From: Alphaproteobacteria bacterium
GTDB taxonomy: Bacteria; Pseudomonadota; Alphaproteobacteria; UBA9655
Length of the DNA stretch: 45,582 nt
Assembly (NCBI GenBank): GCA_017992885.1
Contig: JAGONT010000019.1
Location: 1 to 45,582, forward strand
Direction of reading: 5' to 3'
Notes under the pieces: generated by a model
Database searches by the model: none
Told to the model about the DNA's origin: nothing
The model's input: only the letters and a program-made list of their open reading frames with translations
Part shown: positions 25,197 to 32,419 of the stretch, piece after piece
How the letters are laid out: the number at the start of each line of letters is the position of its first letter
Numbering within the stretch: the first letter of the stretch is position 1
Made by a program: the position numbers and the translations under genes

Positions 25197-25954
25197 TTCA
25201 GTATTGCAGTAGTAGCATGTTGCGGTATTGCAGAATAATAGCTGCGCAGCGAAGACTTTGTGCTTCAATTCAAAGGACTTTTCTCTGCACGACTGTTCTC
25301 TGTAACACTGTAGCACTGGCCACAGACCTCGGGACGCGTGGTACCATTTACCCCATCGAAGAGCAAGACCCCATTGTTCTGATTCAAAGCAAGTTGAAGC
25401 GCATGGAAGAAAGGGGGGAATTAGAACGTCATCACCAAGAACTCCAGAAGAAAACAAAAGCGGCAATTGAACGTCCGAAACCTGTGGAAGGGATTACTAA
25501 AGCTCGTGAAAGTCGCGTGGTTTATTATGATCCAACCTATATTGTCGCAGAAGACATCAAAGATCATACGGGGCATGTTTTTTATAAAAAAGGCACAAAA
25601 ATTAATCCTCTTGAAACGGTAACTCTCTCTCAAGAACTACTGTTCTTTGATGGAGATGATGAAAAACAGATGGCTTTTGCAAGAGAGAAGTTAAAGGAAA
25701 GACCTGTCAAACTGATCCTTGTTAAAGGAGCTCCTTTAACTCTTTCAGAACACCTAAAGGTTCCTGTTTATTTTGATCAGGCAGGTCTTCTTACCAAAAA
25801 GCTTGGTATTGACCATGTCCCCGCTTTGGTTGTTCAGAAAGACCTTCTCTTATGCATTGAAGAAATTGACATAAAAACACCGCCCTCAGAATTAAAAAAG
25901 GGCCCATTTAATGGGAATTCATTTAATGAGGTCTCACTACATGAGGATTCATAA
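25190..25954 (+). CDS. traW: Conjugative transfer protein TraW
   Basis: About 254 residues from ATG 25190, which overlaps the preceding stop; ATG 25217 is an alternative. A late hydrophobic stretch with site VALA-TDLG is followed by TDLGTRGTIYPIEEQDPI, the TraW N-terminal signature, then a helical part and the C-terminal domain ending PVYFDQAGLLTKKLGIDHVP. TraW is periplasmic and works with TraU and TrbC in pilus assembly. The last 15 residues (PFNGN SFNEV SLHED) are coded by 15-bp repeats like those in traC. Confidence 0.85.
   Translation: MVVQYCSSSMLRYCRIIAAQRRLCASIQRTFLCTTVLCNTVALATDLGTRGTIYPIEEQDPIVLIQSKLKRMEERGELERHHQELQKKTKAAIERPKPVEGITKARESRVVYYDPTYIVAEDIKDHTGHVFYKKGTKINPLETVTLSQELLFFDGDDEKQMAFAREKLKERPVKLILVKGAPLTLSEHLKVPVYFDQAGLLTKKLGIDHVPALVVQKDLLLCIEEIDIKTPPSELKKGPFNGNSFNEVSLHEDS
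25903..25947 (+). repeat. Three tandem 15-bp units at the end of traW
   Basis: Units are CCCATTTAATGGGAA, TTCATTTAATGAGGT and CTCACTACATGAGGA, with a partial fourth TTCAT. The first two are near-palindromic. They match the traC units in length, phase and consensus (TCATTTAATGAG). Confidence 0.7.
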
Positions 25955-25955
25955 G

Positions 25956-26372
25956 ATGAAAGAAAACTGTTGCAGAAAAACAAAATATTTAAACCATTAT
26001 TCTCTCAGGCTTCTGATAGGCAGTCTGTGTCTAACTTTACCCACACTTTCAGCAATTGTCCTGCTTATTTTATGGGAAAATTTTGAGTTTCTTTGGGTAC
26101 CTATTCTCTTTGGAATTCTTGGGTGGTTTCTTATTCTTCCTTCAACTTACGCTCTTGTTCGCCCCTCAAAAGAGCGCGTTGCTGTTGATGCTCTTTCGAT
26201 GGGCTTTGTGGCGATGCTTTGTCTTTGTTCAGCGGCGATTTCTTTTAAGGGCACAAGCTTAATAGAAAATTTAGAAGTCCAAGACCTGCAAAGAGTAAAC
26301 CCGAGAACAGAACAATTTGATCCCACAGAAAGAAATCCCAAGGGGGAACATTCGGAGCATTGGGAAAGATGA
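25956..26372 (+). CDS. Small membrane protein between traW and traU
   Basis: 138 residues, ATG 25956 with GAGGA upstream. Three hydrophobic segments (about 19-42, 45-63 and 76-95) are followed by an acidic, polar tail. Its TGA overlaps the ATG at 26369 upstream of traU as ATGA, the pattern used through this operon. Not a family I recognise. F plasmid has no gene at this spot. The tail is antisense to the frame at 26245-26514, so one of the two may be spurious in the overlap. Confidence 0.55.
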   Translation: MKENCCRKTKYLNHYSLRLLIGSLCLTLPTLSAIVLLILWENFEFLWVPILFGILGWFLILPSTYALVRPSKERVAVDALSMGFVAMLCLCSAAISFKGTSLIENLEVQDLQRVNPRTEQFDPTERNPKGEHSEHWER

Positions 26373-26514
26373 CTCTTCCTCCTATCCCAATCATTAAACC
26401 TAAACTTGCGACAGTGAATCCTTTATTGAAGAAACTATTAAAATCGCTTGTATTTTCAGCAAAGCAGGGAGTTGAGAGGATTGAGAATAAAAGAGTAAGG
26501 GAGATTGTTCTCAT
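26245..26514 (-). CDS. Possible antisense gene: small secreted/membrane protein
   Basis: 89 residues on the opposite strand of the tra operon. It opens with a textbook signal peptide MRTISLTLLFSILSTPCFA-EN, followed by two hydrophobic stretches (about 34-50 and 66-86). It covers the tail of the gene at 25956 and the odd N-terminal extension of TraU. The ribosome site is weak (purine-rich AGAGAAAG). Against it stands the ATGA coupling of the plus-strand frames. It may be real, a former insertion, or chance. Confidence 0.35.
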   Translation of the reverse strand: MRTISLTLLFSILSTPCFAENTSDFNSFFNKGFTVASLGLMIGIGGRVIFPNAPNVPPWDFFLWDQIVLFSGLLFAGLGLLNFLLSLCP

Positions 26515-27490
26515 TTACTTTCTCTTTTTATTAAGTTTCTCCTTTTCAAATAGTAAAGCCTGTTCTGGACGATTTGTCAATCCGATGACAGATATTTGCT
26601 GGTCCTGCCTTTTTCCTATTTCTATTGGCCCTGTAAAAGTAAGCGGTGGTGGGCGAGAAGATACAGAAAATCCCCACCAGATCCCTTGTATCTGTCCAAG
26701 ACCACCTATCCCTTCAGTGCCGGGAATACCAGTGGGATTTTGGGAGCCGGTAAGGCTTGTCGATGTAACACGAGTTCCTTTCTGTATGGTGAGTATGGGG
26801 GGTGTTAAAATGGGGAATAGTTTTATTAACTATGGAATTCATGGGGCGAATGGTGAACGCAGAACCCAAAATAGCTTTTATCAAGTCCATTGGTATGTGT
26901 ATCCCGTTATTTATTGGCTTGAGCTTCTGGTCGACTTTCTATGCCTTGAACAGCAAAGTTTTGATGTCGCCTATCTTACAGAGTTTGACCCTCTATGGAA
27001 TGCGGATGAGCTTTCTTTCATTTTAAATCCAGAGGCAGTTCTCTTTGGCAACCCCATTGCCCAAGCTGCTTGTGCTGCAGATTGTGCAGCAGCAACCGCT
27101 GGGTTCCCTCTCAATCCTCTTTTTTGGTGTGGAGGATGCCAGGGCAGCCTTTATCCCTTTACAGGTAATAATGCAGCTCACAATGGAGGTGTTCAGGCCA
27201 GCCTTTTGATGGTTCAACGTATGATGGCAAAGCTTCATCGAGAATTGTTACTTTGGGGAACAAGCGGAATAACAAATGCAGAAATCTGTCAGAAATATCC
27301 CTTACCCATCATCAAGAAGAGCCAATACAAAACCCAGATGACCTATCCCCGCCCTACCACACGGGGTCCCATGGCTTGTAATCCTTTAGGGCGCACAGAA
27401 GTCATTTGGGGAACAGGACGCGAATTTCCTTATAAAGGTGAAGATTTTGGATATCTGATTTGGAGAAAGAGGAACTGTTGCGCAATTTGA
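26369..27490 (+). CDS. traU: Conjugative transfer protein TraU
   Basis: 373 residues from ATG 26369. The expected signal peptide does not begin until residue about 47 (IVLIYFLFLLSFSFSNSKA), after which the family pattern CSGRFVNPMTDICWSCLFPI starts. Later come many Cys and CAADCAAATAGFPLNPLFWC. TraU is a periplasmic factor needed for DNA transfer. The 45-residue extension ahead of the signal peptide is unusual, and no ATG, GTG or TTG lies nearer in frame except a TTG about 26 codons upstream. The extension coincides with an antisense frame. Confidence 0.88.
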   Translation: MTLPPIPIIKPKLATVNPLLKKLLKSLVFSAKQGVERIENKRVREIVLIYFLFLLSFSFSNSKACSGRFVNPMTDICWSCLFPISIGPVKVSGGGREDTENPHQIPCICPRPPIPSVPGIPVGFWEPVRLVDVTRVPFCMVSMGGVKMGNSFINYGIHGANGERRTQNSFYQVHWYVYPVIYWLELLVDFLCLEQQSFDVAYLTEFDPLWNADELSFILNPEAVLFGNPIAQAACAADCAAATAGFPLNPLFWCGGCQGSLYPFTGNNAAHNGGVQASLLMVQRMMAKLHRELLLWGTSGITNAEICQKYPLPIIKKSQYKTQMTYPRPTTRGPMACNPLGRTEVIWGTGREFPYKGEDFGYLIWRKRNCCAI

Positions 27491-28212
27491 TTTTTCCTAT
27501 TTTATTATTTACTTTCAACGGATTGTGCATGTCCTGTCCTCAGGAAAACATATGCCCCGCTCAATTGCAAGAGAGTTTTATACGAGACTCTCTTAAAACC
27601 ATTGAGAAAATGAAGCAAAATAAGGAATTCCAATCATTCCTGACAAGTTCTTCTCAGCAAAGTACGGCTGTTTTAGAAGACAAGGAGTTTCAGAATTTTA
27701 TGGCAGGGCTTGAAACTCAAGTGCTTTTACAAACAATACCTCAATATAAACGAGGAGAACTATCGTCTGACCTTTCAAAGATTCCTTCGACCCAAATGAG
27801 GGGAAGGCTTTATATCTTTGTCTCCTTCTCGCTAGATGAAAAAGCTCTTCTTAACCTTGCCCATGAAGTTAAGCAATTTGGTGCAACTCTTGTGTTGAGA
27901 GGTTTCAAAGGCGGGAGCTATCTTAAGACAGCTCAAGCTCTGCAACAAATTATTCAAGAAACAGGCCAAGGATTTATGATTGATCCTGAGCTCTTTTCTC
28001 TCTTTGCGGTTACGGCAGTTCCTACCTATGTCTTGAGTAGGGCTTTCCCCTTCAATTCCCCAGAGAGCACACAAACGCCCCTTCATGACCGTCTCCAAGG
28101 GCATGTGAGTGTTTTCTACGCGTTGAGTGTTTTTGCAAAGGAGGGAAGCCTGAAAGAAGAAGCCAGCTCTCTCTTAGAAAACGCTTCATTAGAAAAGGGC
28201 CGGTCAAAATGA
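27460..28212 (+). CDS. trbC: Pilus assembly protein TrbC
   Basis: About 250 residues. No ATG is available before the signal peptide. TTG 27460 gives the longest frame, while TTG 27478 follows AGAGGA and would place the hydrophobic LIFPILLFTFNGLCMS at the N-terminus. The C-terminal domain RLYIFVSFSLDEKALLNLA, then GATLVLRGFKGGS, and AVPTYVLS, is the thioredoxin-like TrbC of type-F systems. It overlaps traU, and its stop overlaps traN as ATGA. Confidence 0.87.
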   Translation: MEKEELLRNLIFPILLFTFNGLCMSCPQENICPAQLQESFIRDSLKTIEKMKQNKEFQSFLTSSSQQSTAVLEDKEFQNFMAGLETQVLLQTIPQYKRGELSSDLSKIPSTQMRGRLYIFVSFSLDEKALLNLAHEVKQFGATLVLRGFKGGSYLKTAQALQQIIQETGQGFMIDPELFSLFAVTAVPTYVLSRAFPFNSPESTQTPLHDRLQGHVSVFYALSVFAKEGSLKEEASSLLENASLEKGRSK

Positions 28213-30062
28213 AGAAGTGGACGCTTTTCTGTCTTTGTTGGACCTTTGTTTTCCCTGAGGTGATCCTTTCCAGCCCTACAGCTAATCTTAAGCAAGGAGA
28301 CAAAACTGCTCAGGAATTTCTAAGTCAAATAGACATCAAAAAGAAGGAAGCAGGAAAGCACCCCTTTTATTCAGGACACTCAGAGGCAGCTAAACTAAAA
28401 AGCAGAGACCTTACGGGACGAGCTCAAAGTCTCAGTCAAACTGATTCTGTAAGTCAAATGCTTTATCAGAGCGCTGACTCACGTCCTCAAGTTAAAATTG
28501 ATCCTTCAAAAGATCCTCTTATCACAGGATCTCAAAGAATCATGACCACGCCTTTAGAAGCGATTGGCGGAAAAGGAACGTGTGTCGTTGAAACACATCA
28601 GGGAAATAGAGATGAAGTCCTCACTTGCGAAGAGCCAGGAGACGATTCCCTTGAAAACTGCATACGTCACCTCGTCGTAAAAGTAATAAAGACAAAGGTT
28701 TTGAGAGAAAAATATGAAACCTTCCGTCTTACAGGATGTAAAAAGTCCCATAAGGACTATCATACTCGCTCTTGTCCCGCTCTTCTCGCTCACGTTCGCC
28801 AATGGAGAACTCGTAGAGTCTGGAAAAAGAATGCTGGACCTATTGATGTCACTGCAGCCTTTAGGGCTTGTTTACAAGAGGTGAACAGTAAAAAGCTTAC
28901 GCGTTGCTATCGATGCAGCAATCCGCGAACCATTGTCCCCGTTGATCTTAAAGAGGATCAAATCAAAAAGGTTATTATTGAAAGGAATTCCTTGGGACAA
29001 CCTTTAATTCAAGGAAAAACACACCTGAGTCGTCATGGACGATTAAAGGTCTATAATTTGAATGCAACGATCAAAATCACTTATGAAGAAGACTCCTATA
29101 CCATTCTCCCTGATGAGTGGACATCCAATTGTGAAAAATTAGACGCACGCGTTGATCAAGGACTTTGTCACTATGATACCAAAGAATGTACTCAAGGTCC
29201 TCAAACACGTAACATTGAGGGAGTTCCTATTACAAGAGAGTGTTGGCAAGAAAAGCTGACTTACGCCTGTGATTTCCCTACAAAAGACAATTGCGGTCCT
29301 TTAAGAGCCCGAGGCTGTGTACAGATTAATTCCACCTGCAAACAAACCGTTGGCAAGACGTGTGTTGCTTATACCCAGACCTATCAATGTAAAGGAAACT
29401 CTCGAACCTCCCATCAAATTACGGGAGGCAACACCCCCTTCTGTCTTGATGGAAGCTGCAGAGATCAAAGTTTTGAAGCCAACAACGAGATGATGTCCTC
29501 TCTCGCTCAATTAAGCCTTCTTAAAGGTATGCAAGGAAAAATAAATTCCATATTCGAAGGAGATGAACATCAATGCTCGAAGCATATCCTGAGTTTTAAG
29601 GATTGCTGCGGATCAGGAAAAGGCTGGGGAAAGAGCCTCGGTCTTGGAGGATGTAAGGCAAAAGAGAAGCTTCTTCAGAAAAAGCGTAAAGGGCGTCTTT
29701 GTCATTATGTGGGAACCTATTGCGCTAAAAAGGTCTTAGGCCAATGCGTTAAGAAAAAGTCCTCCTTTTGTTGCTTTGGGTCAAAGCTACTCAAAGCCTT
29801 TCAAGAACAGGGAAGAAAACAAATCAATCTTGGCTGGGGAAAAGCAAAAAAACCCCTCTGTCGCGGTTTTACCATTGAAGAAATACAGCGCATTGACTTT
29901 TCCAAGCTTGATTTAAGAGAAGCTTTTGAAGATCTCATGAAAAACTATAAGCCTGCAAAGCTTCAAGGGACAAGCCAGAAAATAGGTGACCGTCTGAACA
30001 CCATTAAGCAAGGAGTCGTCCCCAATGCAAAAAAACAACAAAAACAAAGGCCAGAAGCATGA
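28209..30062 (+). CDS. traN: Mating-pair stabilisation protein TraN
   Basis: 617 residues, about the size of F TraN (602). A signal peptide (LFCLCWTFVFPEVILSS) is followed by a polar region and then a long cysteine-rich body: SNCEKLDARVDQGLCHYDTK, CGPLRARGCVQINSTC, KDCCGSGKGWGKSLGLGGC. TraN sits in the outer membrane and contacts the recipient, so its variable central part sets host choice. Start and stop both lie in ATGA overlaps. Confidence 0.92.
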   Translation: MKKWTLFCLCWTFVFPEVILSSPTANLKQGDKTAQEFLSQIDIKKKEAGKHPFYSGHSEAAKLKSRDLTGRAQSLSQTDSVSQMLYQSADSRPQVKIDPSKDPLITGSQRIMTTPLEAIGGKGTCVVETHQGNRDEVLTCEEPGDDSLENCIRHLVVKVIKTKVLREKYETFRLTGCKKSHKDYHTRSCPALLAHVRQWRTRRVWKKNAGPIDVTAAFRACLQEVNSKKLTRCYRCSNPRTIVPVDLKEDQIKKVIIERNSLGQPLIQGKTHLSRHGRLKVYNLNATIKITYEEDSYTILPDEWTSNCEKLDARVDQGLCHYDTKECTQGPQTRNIEGVPITRECWQEKLTYACDFPTKDNCGPLRARGCVQINSTCKQTVGKTCVAYTQTYQCKGNSRTSHQITGGNTPFCLDGSCRDQSFEANNEMMSSLAQLSLLKGMQGKINSIFEGDEHQCSKHILSFKDCCGSGKGWGKSLGLGGCKAKEKLLQKKRKGRLCHYVGTYCAKKVLGQCVKKKSSFCCFGSKLLKAFQEQGRKQINLGWGKAKKPLCRGFTIEEIQRIDFSKLDLREAFEDLMKNYKPAKLQGTSQKIGDRLNTIKQGVVPNAKKQQKQRPEA

Positions 30063-31039
30063 AGAACAGTATTGCAGTGTTTCAGCCTTACCGTTTTGCA
30101 GAAAAGATTTTTGGGTTGAAGATTGTTCTCTCCTCTTGCTTTATTCTCTTTGTAATCTTGTGTATTTGTTTTTCTTCCCTCAAGGCTGAGCCTGTTTCAT
30201 CTCATAAGAGACCCCATGAATCTGCAAAAGCTAACTCAAAAAGCTCCCCTAAAATTGGGTCAAGCTTCAAGCTTGTTGAATCAAGAAGCTCTCTTAATGA
30301 TGGGTGGAGGCCTCAGGCTTCCTTTTTTCATAAGCATGCGGAAGGGTGGCACTGGTATGAGTCGCTGAGGAACGACAAAATAGAAGAGGAAAAGGAGAGT
30401 TCCTCCAGCAGAAGCTCTCCTTCCCACTCTCAAACCCCAACGGAGAAAATTGAGGCTCAACGAAAAGAACTCGAGACTAAACTGCATACGGCTATTCTCG
30501 AGCCTTCTCGGGAGAATATCATAACTTACATTCTCGTGCAAAAAGCGCTTATGGATCAAAGTCAGCGATTTTCTGAATCCTGGCAAAGGGTTGTCATGAC
30601 AACCCCTGCCTTGGATGAAACGCTGGAGCATCCTGTGGATCAGAATGCTCGCCATGTTTATTATGGAGAGAAAAATAAAGAGCTTACATCGCGCATTAAG
30701 GCCTTAGCTCAAGACTATGGATTATTTTTCTTCTTTCGAAAGAACTGCCCTTACTGTCATCACTTTGCTCCTGTTGTAAAGCATTTCGCAGAGAAACACA
30801 GTTGGTCTGTCCTGGCTATCTCTTTAGACGGAGGAGTACTCCCTGAATTCCCTCATGCACGACGTAATAATGGCATTGCAGAGCGTCTTCGAGTTTCCCA
30901 TGTTCCCGCCCTCATTGCCCTCCATCCTCAGTCAGGTCAAATGATTCCTCTGGCTTACGGACTTGTTTCTGAAAGCGAGATTGAGGAAAGAGTTGATCTT
31001 TTAACGCGGATGCTCAAGCCCGAAGGAGATAAAAAATGA
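30059..31039 (+). CDS. traF: Conjugative pilus assembly protein TraF (thioredoxin-like)
   Basis: 326 residues. A membrane or signal helix lies at about 25-45, followed by a serine/lysine-rich linker. The C-terminal thioredoxin fold has FFFFRKNCPYCHHFAPVV (CPYC near 230-233) and the cis-proline region VSHVPALIALHP. F TraF is shorter (about 247) and lacks the CxxC in many plasmids; here a full redox pair is kept, fitting the disulfide-rich TraN and TraU. ATGA overlaps on both sides. Confidence 0.9.
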   Translation: MKNSIAVFQPYRFAEKIFGLKIVLSSCFILFVILCICFSSLKAEPVSSHKRPHESAKANSKSSPKIGSSFKLVESRSSLNDGWRPQASFFHKHAEGWHWYESLRNDKIEEEKESSSSRSSPSHSQTPTEKIEAQRKELETKLHTAILEPSRENIITYILVQKALMDQSQRFSESWQRVVMTTPALDETLEHPVDQNARHVYYGEKNKELTSRIKALAQDYGLFFFFRKNCPYCHHFAPVVKHFAEKHSWSVLAISLDGGVLPEFPHARRNNGIAERLRVSHVPALIALHPQSGQMIPLAYGLVSESEIEERVDLLTRMLKPEGDKK

Positions 31040-32418
31040 AGAAGATGTTTTTATGGGTGTTTCTGTTAGGTTCTCCTTCATTTGCCAGTATGCAGGATAA
31101 TTTAGACAAAGCCTTTCAAGTGCTTGGCATGGCTCATAACGTGACAGAAGGAGGGGGTTATCAGGATCAAACTGGAGGATTTTACACGGGGGGCCGTGTC
31201 TTTGCGCGGTCTCGTGTGAATAATGCAGATCTCTTTTCTTTACAGCTTCCCCATTACCGTGCTGGGTGTGGAGGAATTGACCTCTTTCTTGGTGGGTTTA
31301 GTTATATCAACGCCCAGCAGTTTATCCAGCTTTTACGCAATATTGGCAGCAATGCCAGTGGCTATGCTTTTAATCTGGCTCTTGCCACAGTGACTCCTCA
31401 AATTAAGAGTGTACTGGATGACCTTGTGGCTAAGGTTCAGAAAATGACCAATCAAAATATCAATTCTTGTGAAGCTGCCGCAACCCTTGTCGGAGGCATG
31501 TGGCCTCAATCCGATGCAAGTTCTCAACTTCTCTGTAATGCCATGAGTAAGGATCTTGGTATTGCGAGTGATTGGGCACAAGGCCGTCAAAAATGTGGAG
31601 CTGAAGAACAGAGAGCAGCTGTCTTAAACCGAAAGGGAGAAAAACCAGGGTTTAAAGACATTTTGGGAGATGAGTTTAATATTGCTTGGAAAGCTATCCA
31701 AAAGAATGGCTTCTTAAAAGGAGATTCAGGACTAGCGGAGTTCTTTATGACTCTTTCAGGCACCATCATTTCCCGACGCGTCGGCAATGAGCTTGAAGTT
31801 AAGGTGTTACCCTCTAAAAGCACCGATCCCCAGCTTTTCTCTGCTCTTATTATGGGGAACGTGCCTGTGCAAATTTATAAATGCGATAACCCTTCAGAAG
31901 ATAAGTGTCTCGCTCCTACCCTTCAAAATATGGTGCTCCCAAAGGCGAAAGCTCTTTACTCAATCGTTGATAAACTCTTGCTCTCTCTTTCTAAAAAAAT
32001 TCAAAAACATGAAGAAATCTCTGAGCAAGAGGAAGGGTTTGTGAATGCGACGATGATCCCTGTTTTGAAGATTATAGCTGTGGAAACAGCTTTTAAGGAA
32101 GCAGGCAGTCCTATTAGCGCTACTGAATTCAGTGAAGCGATTGCTCATGATATTCTTCTTCAATACCTGGACGAGGTCATGTCTCTTGTATGGGATAGTG
32201 TGATCCAACTTAAAAAAGTCCAAATCAATGATGGAATGATTGAGGAGCTGAGATCAGGCATCGCGAGTTCTCGGAAACTTCTTTATGCCAAACGCACAGC
32301 GCTCTTTGAGCAGATGACTATCACTCTTGATTTGATTGAGAGAACTCAACAAATCGAAGCAAAACTACAAAACATGTTTATTTCCTCTCAACAAGGCACG
32401 AAGGCAGGAGGGAGATAA
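31036..32418 (+). CDS. traH: Conjugative pilus assembly protein TraH
   Basis: 460 residues, equal to F TraH. A signal peptide MKKMFLWVFLLGSPSFAS is followed by the TraH pattern GGRVFARSRVNNADLFSLQL, PHYRAGCGGIDLFLGGFSYI and AQQFIQLLRNIGSNASGYAF. The C-terminal part is helical. TraH is periplasmic, outer-membrane associated and essential for pilus assembly. The traG ATG follows its stop at once, with GGAGGGAG inside the traH end. Confidence 0.95.
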   Translation: MKKMFLWVFLLGSPSFASMQDNLDKAFQVLGMAHNVTEGGGYQDQTGGFYTGGRVFARSRVNNADLFSLQLPHYRAGCGGIDLFLGGFSYINAQQFIQLLRNIGSNASGYAFNLALATVTPQIKSVLDDLVAKVQKMTNQNINSCEAAATLVGGMWPQSDASSQLLCNAMSKDLGIASDWAQGRQKCGAEEQRAAVLNRKGEKPGFKDILGDEFNIAWKAIQKNGFLKGDSGLAEFFMTLSGTIISRRVGNELEVKVLPSKSTDPQLFSALIMGNVPVQIYKCDNPSEDKCLAPTLQNMVLPKAKALYSIVDKLLLSLSKKIQKHEEISEQEEGFVNATMIPVLKIIAVETAFKEAGSPISATEFSEAIAHDILLQYLDEVMSLVWDSVIQLKKVQINDGMIEELRSGIASSRKLLYAKRTALFEQMTITLDLIERTQQIEAKLQNMFISSQQGTKAGGR

Positions 32419-32419
32419 G

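Noticed and set aside
25201-25240. GTATTGCAG repeated near the traW start, also seen near 30069
   Set aside because: A nine-base motif with too few copies to distinguish from chance.
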